From the NCBI GenBank assembly GCA_949130485.1, contig OX422199.1:4326402-4390401 (forward strand): 64,000 nt of DNA, written 5' to 3'. A model generated the notes under the pieces. It was not told where the DNA came from. It ran no database searches and saw only the letters and a list, made by a program, of their open reading frames with translations. This document shows, piece by piece, positions 46,907 to 60,484 of the stretch. A program made the position numbers and the translations under genes. This DNA is from Agelas oroides (taxonomy: Eukaryota > Porifera > Demospongiae > Agelasida > Agelasidae). Each line of letters begins with the position of its first letter. Within the stretch, counting starts at the first letter, position 1.

Positions 46907-47409
46907 CCCTTTACCAACCAGTGACGCCATATGGAGTTGTCAGATTTTTGCCGCATGTTATCAGTTGGCGCAATCCGTTTGGAAGATAGGCTCTGCGCTA
47001 GCAGAAAGGGTGGGACAGGGGGAGGTGGGTGGGTGCACCGCTCTGGCTGACAGTGCATGGCGTCGGTTGCAGCTGCCGGTAGAAAAGCCTTGGTCAATGC
47101 CGAAGGGCCATTTGTCTGCTTTCTTGCACAAACGGGCGTAGAAAACGCTCCTTTCACCGTGTAGGCACTCCATTTCTGGCATTTTAGGCAGATTTTAGTC
47201 TGGAGCGTTCTCTGGTTGGAGGGCCCTGACTATTGATCGCTCGCTAATGAGTGGGTGTGTCCAAGGTCATGAACCTACAGAGAATGTGTCAATAAAGCTT
47301 TGAGTCAAGTTTCCAGTGCTAGCTCCAAGCAGAAGTGAAAATACGGACCATGGAAGGTATCCATAGCCTAATAAACACTTCCAGTAAATAGCCTACGCTT
47401 GTTAAAGAG
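46907..47409. mobile_element. piggyBac-like MITE, copy 3
   Basis: This 503-base copy of the element is flanked by TTAA at 46903-46906 and 47410-47413, in the same satellite context as copies 1 and 2. It keeps GTCAATAAAGC like copy 1 but shares CGTCGGTTGCAGCTGCCGG with copy 2, so it is intermediate between them. The open frames are short and carry no known domain. Confidence 0.7.
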
Positions 47410-47427
47410 TTAAACAGGCCTACACGT

Positions 47428-47499
47428 AAGTATGACCACGTAAGAACAGCCTCTGGCTGAATGGCCATTAAAGATTCACTTCACTCCACTTCACTTCAC
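47428..47499 (+). repeat. Junction module 17
   Basis: Module copy directly after MITE copy 3, with the same CACTCCACTTCAC interruption as modules 1 and 9 and AAAGATTCAC in place of AAAGTTTCAC. Confidence 0.8.
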
Positions 47500-48908
47500 A
47501 GCACTCCTCGGAGGTTAAAACGGCGTTATCAGGACTTTCCCGCACATAAACAGGCTTGCACCAACTTCACAGGGCATCCACAGTGGTGAAAACTGCTTTC
47601 TCGACCTTCTCTGCCACTTAAACAGGCCTGCACGTGCTTCAGAGAACCTACTCGGATGTTAAATCGGCGTTATCAGCTCTTTCCCACATATAAGCAGGCT
47701 TCCACCAACCTCACAGGGCCTCCAAACCAATGACAACTGCTTTCTTGATCGTCTCTGGCACTTCAAACAGGCCTACACATGGTTCATAGCACACCCTAAG
47801 AGGTTAAAACTGCTTTATCCGGACTTCCCGAACATAAACTGGCTCGCACCAACCTCACAAGGCCTACACAGCGGTGAACACTGCTTTCTCGATCATCTCG
47901 GGCACTTAAACGGGCCTCCACGTGCTTCCCAGCACTCCCTAGGAGGTTAAAATGGCGTTATCAGGTCTTTCCAGCACATAAACAGGCTTCCGCCTCCCAC
48001 ACAGGGCTTCCACAGCGGTGAAAACCGCTTTGTCGATCTTCTCTGCCACTTAAACAGGCCTCCACGTGCTTCACAGAACCTACACGGATGTTAAAATGGC
48101 GTTATCAGGCCTTTCCCGCACATAAACAGGCTTGCACCAACCTCACGGCCTCCACAGCGGTGCAAACTCCTTTCTCGATCTTCTCTGCCACTTAAACAGG
48201 CCTCCACGTGCTGCACAGTACCTACTCGGAGGTTAAAACGGCGTTATCAGGCCTTTCCCGCACATAAACAGGCTTGCACCAAACTCACAGGGCTTCCACA
48301 GTGGTGAAAACTGCTTTCTCGATCTACACTGCCACTTAAACAGGACTACACATGGTTCAAAGCACGCCCTAGGAGGTTAAAACGGCATTATCAGGTCTTT
48401 CCAGCACATAAACAGGCTTCCACCAACAACACAGGGCCTCCACAGAGGTAAAAACTGCTTTCTCGCTCCTCCCTGTCACTTAAACAAGACGACACGTGCT
48501 TCACACCACTTCTTCGGAGGTTAAAACTACGTTATCAGGTCTTTCCTGCATATAAATGTGCTTGCACCAATCTCACAGGGCCTCCAAATCGGTGTAAACT
48601 GCTTTCTCGATCCCCTCTGGCATTTAAACAAGCCTAGACGTGATCCACAGCACTTCTTCAGAGGTTAAAACGGCGTTATCAGGTCTTTCCCACACATAAA
48701 CAGGGTTCCACCAACCACACAGGACCTCCACCGCGGTGAAAACTGCTTTCTTGATCTTCTCTGGCACTTAAACAGGCCTGCACGTGTTTCACAGTACCTC
48801 CTCAGAGGTTAAAACGGCGTTATCTGGTCTTTTCCGCACATAAACAGGCTTGAACCAACCTCACAGGGTTTCCACAGTGGTGAAAACTGCTTTCTCGATC
48901 TTCCCTGC

Positions 48909-50720
48909 CACTTAAACAGGCCTCCACATGGTTCAAAGCACGCCATAGGAGGTTAAAACGGCGTTATCAGGTCTTTCCAGCACATAAACAGGCTTGCACA
49001 AACCTGACAGGGCTTCCACAGCGGTGAAAACTGCTTTCTCGATCTTCTTTGCCACTTAAACAGGCCTACACATGGTTCAAAGCACGCCCTAGGAGGTTAA
49101 AACGGCGTTATCAGGGCTTTCCAGCACATAAACAGGCTTCCACAAATCTCACAGGGCCTCCACAGCGGTGAAAACTGCTTTCTCGATCTTCTCTGCAACT
49201 TAAACAGGCCTGCACGTGTTACACAGTACCTACTCGGAGATTAAAACGGCGTTATCAGGAATTTTCCGCATAAAAACAGGCTTGCACCAATCTCACAGGG
49301 CCTCCACAGCGGTGAAAACTGCTTTGTCGATCCTCCCTGGCACTTAAACAAGCCTTACACGTGCTTCACAGCACTTTCTCGCAGGTTAAAACGGCGCTAT
49401 CAGGTCTTTCCCGCACATAAACAGGCTTCCACCAACCACACAGGGCCTCCACAACGGTGAAAACTTCTTTCTCGATCATCTCTGCCACTTAAACAGGCGT
49501 GCACGTGCTTCCCAGTACCTCCTAGGAGGTTAAAACGGCGTTATGAGGTCTTTCCCGCACATAAACAGGCTTCCACCTCCTACACAGGGTTTCCACAGCG
49601 GTGAAAACCGCTTTCTCGATCTTCTCTGCCACTTAAACAGGCCTGCACGTGTTTCAGAGTATCTACTAGGAGGTTAAAACGGTGTTATCAGCATATAAAC
49701 AGGCTTGCACCAACCTCAAAGGGCCTCAAAAGCGGTGAAAACTGCTTTCTCGATCCTCCCTGGCACTTAAACAGGCATAGATGTGATTCACAGCACTTCC
49801 TCGCAGGTTGAAACGGCGTTATCAGGTCATTCCCGCACATATACAGGCTTCCACCAACCACACAGGGCCTCCACAGCTGTGCAAACTGCTTTCTCCACCT
49901 TCTCTGCCCCTTAAACAGGCCTCCACGTGCTTCACAGTAACTACTCGGAGGTTAAAACGGCGTTATCAGGCATTTCCCGCCTATAAATAGGCTTCCACCA
50001 ACCACACAGGGCCTCCACAGCGGTGCAAACTGCTTTCTCCACCTTGTCTGCCCCTTAAACAGGCCTCCACGTGCTTCACAGTAACTACTCGGAGGTTAAA
50101 ACGGCGTTATCAGGCATTTCCCGCCTATAAATAGGCTTCCACCTACAACACAGGGCCTCCACAGCGGTGCAAACTGCTTTCTCGATCTTCTCTGCCACTT
50201 AAACAGGCCTCCACGTGCTGCACAGTACCTACTCGGAGGTTAAAACGGCGTTATCAGGCCTTTCCCGCACATAAAGAGGCTTGCACGAACCTCGCAGTGC
50301 CTCCACAACGGTGGAAACTGCATTCTCGATCCTCCCTGGTACTTAAACAGGCCTACACACGGTTCATAGCACTTCCTCGGAGGTTAAAATGGCGTTATCA
50401 GGTCTTTCCCGCACATAAACAAGCTTGCAAACTCATAGGGCCTCCAAAGCGGTGAAAACTGCTTTCTCGATCCTGTCTGGCATTTAAACAGGTCTAGACG
50501 TGATCCACAGCACTTCTTCGGAGGTTAAAACGGCGTTATCAGGTTTTCCCCTCACATAAACAAGCCTACACCTACCACACAGGGTCTCCACAGCGGTGAA
50601 AACGGCTTTGTCGATCTTCTCTGCCACTTAAACAGGCCTGCACGTGCTTCACAGAACCTACACGGATGTTAAAACGGCGTTATCAGGCCTTTCCCGCACA
50701 TAAACAGGCTTGCACCAACC
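48909..50720 (+). repeat. 1.8-kb higher-order block, copy 1
   Basis: It begins with a unit carrying CCATAGGAGGTTAAA and includes the unusual words TGTTACACAGTACC, CTTTCTCGCAGG, GGCATAGATGTG and CACATATACAGG. It recurs 4,016 bases later. Confidence 0.8.
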
Positions 50721-50929
50721 TCACAGGGCCTCCACAGAGGTGCAAACTGCTTTCTCGATCTTCTCTGCCACTTAAACAGGCCTCCACGTGCTCCACAGTA
50801 CCTACTCGGAGGTTAAAACGGCGTTATCAGGCCTTTTCCGCACATAAACAGGCTTGCACCAACCTTACAGGGCTTCCACAGTGGTGAAAACTGCTTTCTC
50901 GATACTCTCTGGCATTTAAACAAGCCTAG

Positions 50930-52924
50930 ACGTGATCCACAGCACCTACTCGGAGGTTAAAACGGCGTTATCAGGTCTTTCCCGCACATAAACATGCTTG
51001 CACCAACCTCACAGGGCCTCCACAACAGTAAAATCTGCTTTCTCGCTCCTCGCTGGCACTTAAACAAGCCGACACGTGCTTCACAGCACTTCTTCGGAGG
51101 TTAAAACGACGTTATCAGGTCTTTCCTGCGTATAAACGTGCTTGCACCAATCTCACAGGGCCTCCAAATCGGTGAAAACTGCTTTCTCGATCCCCTCTGG
51201 CATTTAAACAAGCCTAGACGTGATCCACAGCACTTCTTCAGAGGTTAAAACGGCATCAGGTCTTTCCCGCACATAAACAGGCCTCCACCAACCACACAGG
51301 GCCTCCACAACGGTGAAAACTGTTTTCTTGATCTTCTCTGGCACTTAAACAGGCCTGTACGTGCTTCACAGTACCTCCTTGGAGGTTAAAACGGCGTTAT
51401 CTGGTGTTTTCCGCACATAAACAGGCTTGCACCAACCTCACAGGGCTTCCACAGTGGTGAAAACTGCTTTCTCGATCTTCCCTGCCACTTAAACAGGCCT
51501 ACACATGGTTCAAAGCACGCCCTAGGAGGTTAAAACGGCGTTATCAGGTCTTTCCAGCACATAAACAGGCTTGCACCAACCTCACAGGGCCTCCAAAGCG
51601 GTGAAAACTGCTTTCTCGATACTCTCTGGCATTTAAACGAGCCTAGACGTTATCCACAGCACCTACTCGGAGGTTAAAACGGCGTTATCAGGTCTTTCCC
51701 GCACATAAATAGGCTTGCACCAACCTCACAGGGCCTCTACAACGGTAAAAACTGCTTTCTCCATCCTCCCTGGCACTTAAACAAGCCGACACGTGCTTCA
51801 CAGCACTTCTTCGGAGGTTAAAACGACGTTATCAGGTCTTTCCTGCATATAAACGTGCTTGCACCAATCTCACAGGGCCTCCAAATCGGTGAAAACTGCT
51901 TTCTCGATCCCCTCTGGCATTTAAACTAGCCTAGACGTGATCCACAGCACTTCTTCAGAGGTTAAAACGGCATTATCAGGTCTTTCCCGCACATAAACAG
52001 GCCTCCACCAACCACACAGGGCCTCCACAAACGTGAAAACTGTTTTCTTGATCTTCTCTGGCACTTAAACGTGCCTGTACGTGCTTCACAGTACCTCCTC
52101 GGAGGTTAAAACGGCGTTATCTGGTGTTTTCCGCACATAAACAGGCTTGCACCAACCTCACAGGGCTTCCACAGTGGTGAAAACTGCTTTCTCGATCTTC
52201 CCTGCCACTTAAACAGGCCTACACATGGTTCAAAGCACGCCCTAGGAGGTTAAAACGGCGTTATCAGGTCTTTCCAGGACATAAACAGGCTTGCACCAAC
52301 CTCACAGGGCCTCCAAAGCGGTGAAAACTGCTTTCTCGATACTCTCTGGCATTTAAACAAGCCTAGACGTGATCCACAGCACCTACTCGGAGGTTAAAAC
52401 GGCGTTATCAGGTCTTTCCCGCACATAAACAGGCTTGCACCAACCTCACAGGGCCTCTACCACGGTAAAAACTGCTTTCTCCATCCTCCCTGGCACTTAA
52501 ACAAGCGACACGTGCTTCACACCACTTCTTCGGAGGTTAAAACGACGTTATCAGGTCTTTCCTGCATATAAACGTGCTTGCACCAATCTCACAGGGCCTC
52601 CAAATCGGTGAAAACTGCTTTCTCGATCCCCTCTGGCATTTAAACAAGCCTAGAGGTGATCCACAGCACTTCTTCAGAGGTTAAAACGGCATTATCAGGA
52701 CTTTCCCGCACATAAACAGGCCTCCACCAACCACACAGGGCCTCCACAACGGTGAAAACTGTTTTCTTGATCTTCTCTGGCACTTAAACGTGCCTGTACG
52801 TGCTTCACAGTACCTCCTCGGAGGTTAAAACGGCATTATCTGGTGTTTTCCGCACATAAACAGGCTTGCACCAACCTCACAGGGCTTCCACAGTGGTGAA
52901 AACTGCTTTCTCGATCTTCCCTGC
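50930..52924 (+). repeat. 720-base higher-order repeat array, first run
   Basis: Marker GTTAAAACGGCAT occurs at 51244, 51961 and 52680. The spacings of 717 and 719 are 5 x 144 less a three-base and a one-base loss. Each unit has five distinct 144-base monomers in fixed order. Confidence 0.75.
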
Positions 52925-54736
52925 CACTTAAACAGGCCTCCACATGGTTCAAAGCACGCCATAGGAGGTTAAAGCGGCGTTATCACGTCTTTCCAGCACA
53001 TAAACAGGCTTGCACAAACCTGACAGGGCTTCCACAGCGGTGAAAACTGCTTTCTCGATCTTCTTTGCCACTTAAACAGGCCTACACATGGTTCAAAGCA
53101 CGCCCTAGGAGGTTAAAACGGCGTTATCAGGGCTTTCCAGCACATAAACAGGCTTCCACAAATCTCACAGGGCCTCCACAGCGGTGAAAACTGCTTTCTC
53201 GATCTTCTCTGCAACTTAAACAGGCCTGCACGTGTTACACAGTACCTACTCGGAGATTAAAACGGCGTTATCAGGAATTTTCCGCATAAAAACAGGCTTG
53301 CACCAATCTCACAGGGCCTCCACAGCGGTGAAAACTGCTTTGTCGATCCTCCCTGGCACTTAAACAAGCCTTACACGTGCTTCACAGCACTTTCTCGCAG
53401 GTTAAAACGGCGCTATCAGGTCTTTCCCGCACATAAACAGGCTTCCACCAACCACACAGGGCCTCCACGATGGTGAAAACTTCTTTCTCGATCATGTCTG
53501 ACACTTAAACAGGCGTGAACGTGCTTCCCAGCACCTCCTAGGAGGTTAAAACGGCGTTATGAGGTCTTTCCCGCACATAAACAGGCTTCCACCTCCTACA
53601 CAGGGTTTCCACAGCGGTGAAAACCGCTTTCTCGATCTTCTCTGCCACTTAAACAGGCCTGCACGTGTTTCAGAGTATCTACTAGGAGGTTAAAACGGTG
53701 TTATCAGCATATAAACAGGCTTGCACCAACCTCAAAGGGCCTCAAAAGCGGTGAAAACTGCTTTCTCGATCCTCCCTGGCACTTAAACAGGCATAGATGT
53801 GATTCACAGCACTTCCTCGCAGGTTGAAACGGCGTTATCAGGTCATTCCCGCACATATACAGGCTTCCACCAACCACACAGGGCCTCCACAGCTGTGCAA
53901 ACTGCTTTCTCCACCTTCTCTGCCCCTTAAACAGGCCTCCACGTGCTTCACAGTAACTACTCGGAGGTTAAAACGGCGTTATCAGGCATTTCCCGCCTAT
54001 AAATAGGCTTCCACCAACCACACAGGGCCTCCACAGCGGTGCAAACTGCTTTCTCCACCTTGTCTGCCCCTTAAACAGGCCTCCACGTGCTTCACAGTAA
54101 CTACTCGGAGGTTAAAACGGCGTTATCAGGCATTTCCCGCCTATAAATAGGCTTCCACCTACAACACAGGGCCTCCACAGCGGTGCAAACTGCTTTCTCG
54201 ATCTTCTCTGCCACTTAAACAGGCCTCCACGTGCTGCACAGTACCTACTCGGAGGTTAAAACGGCGTTATCAGGCCTTTCCCGCACATAAAGAGGCTTGC
54301 ACGAACCTCGCAGTGCCTCCACAACGGTGGAAACTGCATTCTCGATCCTCCCTGGTACTTAAACAGGCCTACACACGGTTCATAGCACTTCCTCGGAGGT
54401 TAAAATGGCGTTATCAGGTCTTTCCCGCACATAAACAAGCTTGCAAACTCATAGGGCCTCCAAAGCGGTGAAAACTGCTTTCTCGATCCTGTCTGGCATT
54501 TAAACAGGTCTAGACGTGATCCACAGCACTTCTTCGGAGGTTAAAACGGCGTTATCAGGTTTTCCCCTCACATAAACAGGCCTACACCTACCACACAGGG
54601 TCTCCACAGCGGTGAAAACGGCTTTGTCGATCTTCTCTTCCACTTAAACAGGCCTGCACGTGCTTCACCGAACCTACACGGATGTTAAAACGGCGTTATC
54701 AGGCCTTTCCCGCACATAAACAGGCTTGCACCAACC
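52925..54736 (+). repeat. 1.8-kb higher-order block, copy 2
   Basis: Same order of variants as copy 1, with AAAGCGGCG and TATCACGTCTTTCC as changes shared only with copy 3. Similarity to copy 3 continues to at least 55690 at a constant offset of 5,748. Confidence 0.8.
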
Positions 54737-55691
54737 TCACAGGGCTTCCACAGTGGTGAAAACTGCTTTCTCGATCTACCCTGCCACTTAAACAGGCCTA
54801 CACATGGTTCAAAGTACGCCCTAGGAGGTTAAAACGGCGTTATCAGGTCTTTCCAGCACATAAACAGGCTTGCACCAACCTCACAGGGCCTCCAAAGCGG
54901 TGTAAACTGCTTTCTCGATACTCTCTGGCATTTAAACAAGCCTAGACGTGATCCACAGCACCTACTCGGAGGTTAAAACGGCGTTATCAGGTCTTTCCCG
55001 CACATAAACAGGCTTGCACCAACCTCACAGGGCCTCTACCACGGTAAAAACTGCTTTCTCCATCCTCCCTGGCACTTAAACAAGCCGACACGTGCTTCAC
55101 AGCACTTCTTCGGAGGTTAAAACGACGTTATCAGGTCTTTCCTGCATATAAACGTGCTTGTACCAATCTCACAGGGCCTCCAAAGCGGTGAAAACTGCTT
55201 TCTCGATCCCCTCTGGCATTTAAACAAGCCTAGACGTGATCCACAGCACTTCTTCATAGGTTAAAAGGGCATTATCAGGTCTTTCCCGCACATAAACAGG
55301 CTTTCACCAACCACACAGGGCTTCCACAGCGGTGAAAACTGCTTTCTTGATCTTCTCTGGCACTTAAACAGGCCTGTACGTGTTTCACAGTACCTCCTCG
55401 GAGGTTAAAACGGCGTTATCTGGTGTTTTCCGCACATAAACAGGCTTGCACCAACCTCACAGGGCTTCCACAGTGGTGAAAACTGCTTTCTCGATCTTCC
55501 CTGCCACTTAAACAGGCCTACACAAGGTTCAAAGCACGTCCTAGGAGGTTAAAACGGCGTTATCAGGTCTTTCCAGCACATAAACAGGCTTGCACCAACC
55601 TCACAGGGCCCCCAAAGCGGTGAAAACTGCTTTCTCGATCCCCTCTGGCATTTAAACAAGCCTAGACGTGATCCACAGCACTTCTTCAGAG

Positions 55692-58571
55692 GTTAAAACG
55701 GCATTATCAGGTTTTTTCCCGCACATAAACAGGCCTCCTCCAACCACACAGGGCCTCCACAACGGTGAAAACTGTTTTCTTGATCTTCTCTGGCACTTAA
55801 ACAGGCCTGTACGTGCTTCACAGTACCTCCTTGGAGGTTAAAACGGCGTTATCTGGTGTTTTCCGCACATAAACAGGCTTGCACCAACCTCACAGGGCTT
55901 CCACAGTGGTGAAAACTGCTTTCTCGATCTTCCCTGCCACTTAAACAGGCCTACACATGGTTCAAAGCACGCCCTAGGAGGTTAAAACGGCGTTATCAGG
56001 TCTTTCCAGCACATAAACAGGCTTGCACCAACCTCACAGGGCCTCCAAAGCGGTGAAAACTGCTTTCTCGATACTCTCTGGCATTTAAACGAGCCTAGAC
56101 GTTATCCACAGCACCTACTCGGAGGTTAAAACGGCGTTATCAGGTCTTTCCCGCACATAAATAGGCTTGCACCAACCTCACAGGGCCTCTACAACGGTAA
56201 AAACTGCTTTCTCCATCCTCCCTGGCACTTAAACAAGCCGACACGTGCTTCACAGCACTTCTTCGGAGGTTAAAACGACGTTATCAGGTCTTTCCTGCAT
56301 ATAAACGTGCTTGTACCAATCTCACAGGGCCTCCAAATCGGTGAAAACTGCTTTCTCGATCCCCTCTGGCATTTAAACTAGCCTAGACGTGATCCACAGC
56401 ACTTCTTCAGAGGTTAAAACGGCATTATCAGGTCTTTCCCGCACATAAACAGGCCTCCACCAACCACACAGGGCCTCCACAACGGTGAAAACTGTTTTCT
56501 TGATCTTCTCTGGCACTTAAACGTGCCTGTACGTGCTTCACAGTACCTCCTCGGAGGTTAAAACGGCGTTATCTGGTGTTTTCCGCACATAAACAGGCTT
56601 GCACCAACCTCACAGGGCTTCCACAGTGGTGAAAACTGCTTTCTCGATCTTCCCTGCCACTTAAACAGGCCTACACAAGGTTCAAAGCACGCCCTAGGAG
56701 GTCAAAACGGCGTTATCAGGTCTTTCCAGCACATAAACAGGCTTGCACCAACCTCACAGGGCCTCCAAAGCGGTGAAAACTGCTTTCTCGATACTCTCTG
56801 GCATTTAAACAAGCCTAGACGTGATCCACAGCACCTACTCGGAGGTTAAAACGGCGTTATCAGGTCTTTCCCGCACATAAACAGGCTTGCACCAACCTCA
56901 CAGGGCCTCTACAACGGTAAAAACTGCTTTCTCCATCCTCCCTGGCACTTAAACAAGCCGACACGTGCTTCACAGCACTTCTTCGGAGGTTAAAACGACG
57001 TTATCAGGTCTTTCCTGCATATAAACGTGCTTGCACCAATCTCACAGGGCCTCCAAATCGGTGAAAACTGCTTTCTCGATCCCCTCTGGCATTTAAACTA
57101 GCCTAGACGTGATCCACAGCACTTCTTCAGAGGTTAAAACGGCATTATCAGGTCTTTCCCGCACATAAACAGGCCTCCACCAACCACACAGGGCCTCCAC
57201 AAACGTGAAAACTGTTTTCTTGATCTTCTCTGGCACTTAAACGTGCCTGTACGTGCTTCACAGTACCTCCTCGGAGGTTAAAACGGCGTTATCTGGTGTT
57301 TTCCGCACATAAACAGGCTTGCACCAACCTCACAGGGCTTCCACAGTGGTGAAAACTGCTTTCTCGATCTTCCCTGCCACTTAAACAGGCCTACACAAGG
57401 TTCAAAGCACGCCCTAGGAGGTCAAAACGGCGTTATCAGGTCTTTCCAGCACATAAACAGGCTTGCACCAACCTCACAGGGCCTCCAAAGCGGTGAAAAC
57501 TGCTTTCTCGATACTCTCTGGCATTTAAACAAGCCTAGACGTGATCCACAGCACCTACTCGGAGGTTAAAACGGCGTTATCAGGTCTTTCCCGCACATAA
57601 ACAGGCTTGCACCAACCTCACAGGGCCTCTACAACGGTAAAAACTGCTTTCTCCATCCTCCCTGGCACTTAAACAAGCCGACACGTGCTTCACAGCACTT
57701 CTTCGGAGGTTAAAACGACGTTATCAGGTCTTTCCTGCATATAAACGTGCTTGCACCAATCTCACAGGGCCTCCAAATCGGTGAAAACTGCTTTCTCGAT
57801 CCCCTCTGGCATTTAAACTAGCCTAGACGTGATCCACAGCACTTCTTCAGAGGTTAAAACGGCATTATCAGGTCTTTCCCGCACATAAACAGGCCTCCAC
57901 CAACCACACAGGGCCTCCACAAACGTGAAAACTGTTTTCTTGATCTTCTCTGGCACTTAAACGTGCCTGTACGTGCTTCACAGTACCTCCTCGGAGGTTA
58001 AAACGGCGTTATCTGGTGTTTTCCGCACATAAACAGGCTTGCACCAACCTCACAGGGCTTCCACAGTGGTGAAAACTGCTTTCTCGATCTTCCCTGCCAC
58101 TTAAACAGGCCTACACATGGTTCAAAGCACGCCCTAGGAGGTCAAAACGGCGTTATCAGGTCTTTCCAGGACATAAACAGGCTTGCACCAACCTCACAGG
58201 GCCTCCAAAGCGGTGAAAACTGCTTTCTCGATACTCTCTGGCATTTAAACAAGCCTAGACGTGATCCACAGCACCTACTCGGAGGTTAAAACGGCGTTAT
58301 CAGGTCTTTCCCGCACATAAACAGGCTTGCACCAACCTCACAGGGCCTCTACAACGGTAAAAACTGCTTTCTCCATCCTCCCTGGCACTTAAACAAGCGA
58401 CACGTGCTTCACAGCACTTCTTCGGAGGTTAAAACGACGTTATCAGGTCTTTCCTGCATATAAACGTGCTTGCACCAATCTCACAGGGCCTCCAAATCGG
58501 TGAAAACTGCTTTCTCGATCCCCTCTGGCATTTAAACAAGCCTGTACGTGCTTCACAGTACCTCCTCGGAG
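55692..58571 (+). repeat. 720-base higher-order repeat array, second run (about four copies)
   Basis: Marker GTTAAAACGGCATTATC occurs at 55692, 56413, 57133 and 57853, giving spacings of 721, 720 and 720. Adjacent copies differ at only a few positions, for example ACAAGG against ACATGG, and one deleted C in AAGCGACACG near 58397. Confidence 0.85.
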
Positions 58572-58672
58572 GTTAAAACGGCATTATCTGGTGTTTTCCG
58601 CACATAAACAGGCTTGCACCAACCTCACAGGGCTTCCACAGTGGTGAAAACTGCTTTCTCGATCTTCCCTGC

Positions 58673-60484
58673 CACTTAAACAGGCCTCCACATGGTTCAA
58701 AGCACGCCATAGGAGGTTAAAGCGGCGTTATCACGTCTTTCCAGCACATAAACAGGCTTGCACAAACCTGACAGGGCTTCCACAGCGGTGAAAACTGCTT
58801 TCTCGATCTTCTTTGCCACTTAAACAGGCCTACACATGGTTCAAAGCACGCCCTAGGAGGTTAAAACGGCGTTATCAGGGCTTTCCAGCACATAAACAGG
58901 CTTCCACAAATCTCACAGGGCCTCCACAGCGGTGAAAACTGCTTTCTCGATCTTCTCTGCAACTTAAACAGGCCTGCACGTGTTACACAGTACCTACTCG
59001 GAGATTAAAACGGCGTTATCAGGAATTTTCCGCATAAAAACTGGCTTGCACCAATCTCACAGGGCCTCCACAGCGGTGAAAACTGCTTTGTCGATCCTCC
59101 CTGGCACTTAAACAAGCCTTACACGTGCTTCACAGCACTTTCTCGCAGGTTAAAACGGCGCTATCAGGTCTTTCCCGCACATAAACAGGCTTCCACCAAC
59201 CACACAGGGCCTCCACGATGGTGAAAACTTCTTTCTCGATCATGTCTGACACTTAAACAGGCGTGAACGTGCTTCCCAGCACCTCCTAGGAGGTTAAAAC
59301 GGCGTTATGAGGTCTTTCCCGCACATAAACAGGCTTCCACCTCCTACACAGAGTTTCCACAGCGGTGAAAACCGCTTTCTCGATCTTCTCTGCCACTTAA
59401 ACAGGCCTGCACGTGTTTCAGAGTATCTACTAGGAGGTTAAAACGGTGTTATCAGCATATAAACAGGCTTGCACCAACCTCAAAGGGCCTCAAAAGCGGT
59501 GAAAACTGCTTTCTCGATCCTCCCTGGCACTTAAACAGGCATAGATGTGATTCACAGCACTTCCTCGCAGGTTGAAACGGCGTTATCAGGTCATTCCCGC
59601 ACATATACAGGCTTCCACCAACCACACAGGGCCTCCACAGCTGTGCAAACTGCTTTCTCCACCTTCTCTGCCCCTTAAACAGGCCTCCACGTGCTTCACA
59701 GTAACTACTCGGAGGTTAAAACGGCGTTATCAGGCATTTCCCGCCTATAAATAGGCTTCCACCAACCACACAGGGCCTCCACAGCGGTGCAAACTGCTTT
59801 CTCCACCTTGTCTGCCCCTTAAACAGGCCTCCACGTGCTTCACAGTAACTACTCGGAGGTTAAAACGGCGTTATCAGGCATTTCCCGCCTATAAATAGGC
59901 TTCCACCTACAACACAGGGCCTCCACAGCGGTGCAAACTGCTTTCTCGATCTTCTCTGCCACTTAAACAGGCCTCCACGTGCTGCACAGTACCTACTCGG
60001 AGGTTAAAACGGCGTTATCAGGCCTTTCCCGCACATAAAGAGGCTTGCACGAACCTCGCAGTGCCTCCACAACGGTGGAAACTGCATTCTCGATCCTCCC
60101 TGGTACTTAAACAGGCCTACACACGGTTCATAGCACTTCCTCGGAGGTTAAAATGGCGTTATCAGGTCTTTCCCGCACATAAACAAGCTTGCAAACTCAT
60201 AGGGCCTCCAAAGCGGTGAAAACTGCTTTCTCGATCCTGTCTGGCATTTAAACAGGTCTAGACGTGATCCACAGCACTTCTTCGGAGGTTAAAACGGCGT
60301 TATCAGGTTTTCCCCTCACATAAACAGGCCTACACCTACCACACAGGGTCTCCACAGCGGTGAAAACGGCTTTGTCGATCTTCTCTTCCACTTAAACAGG
60401 CCTGCACGTGCTTCACCGAACCTACACGGATGTTAAAACGGCGTTATCAGGCCTTTCCCGCACATAAACAGGCTTGCACCAACC
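58673..60484 (+). repeat. 1.8-kb higher-order block, copy 3
   Basis: It lies 5,748 bases after copy 2 with no net indel over at least 2.7 kb (to about 61440). Only isolated substitutions are seen, such as GGTTAAATCGACG near 60864 against GGTTAAAACGACG. Confidence 0.85.
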
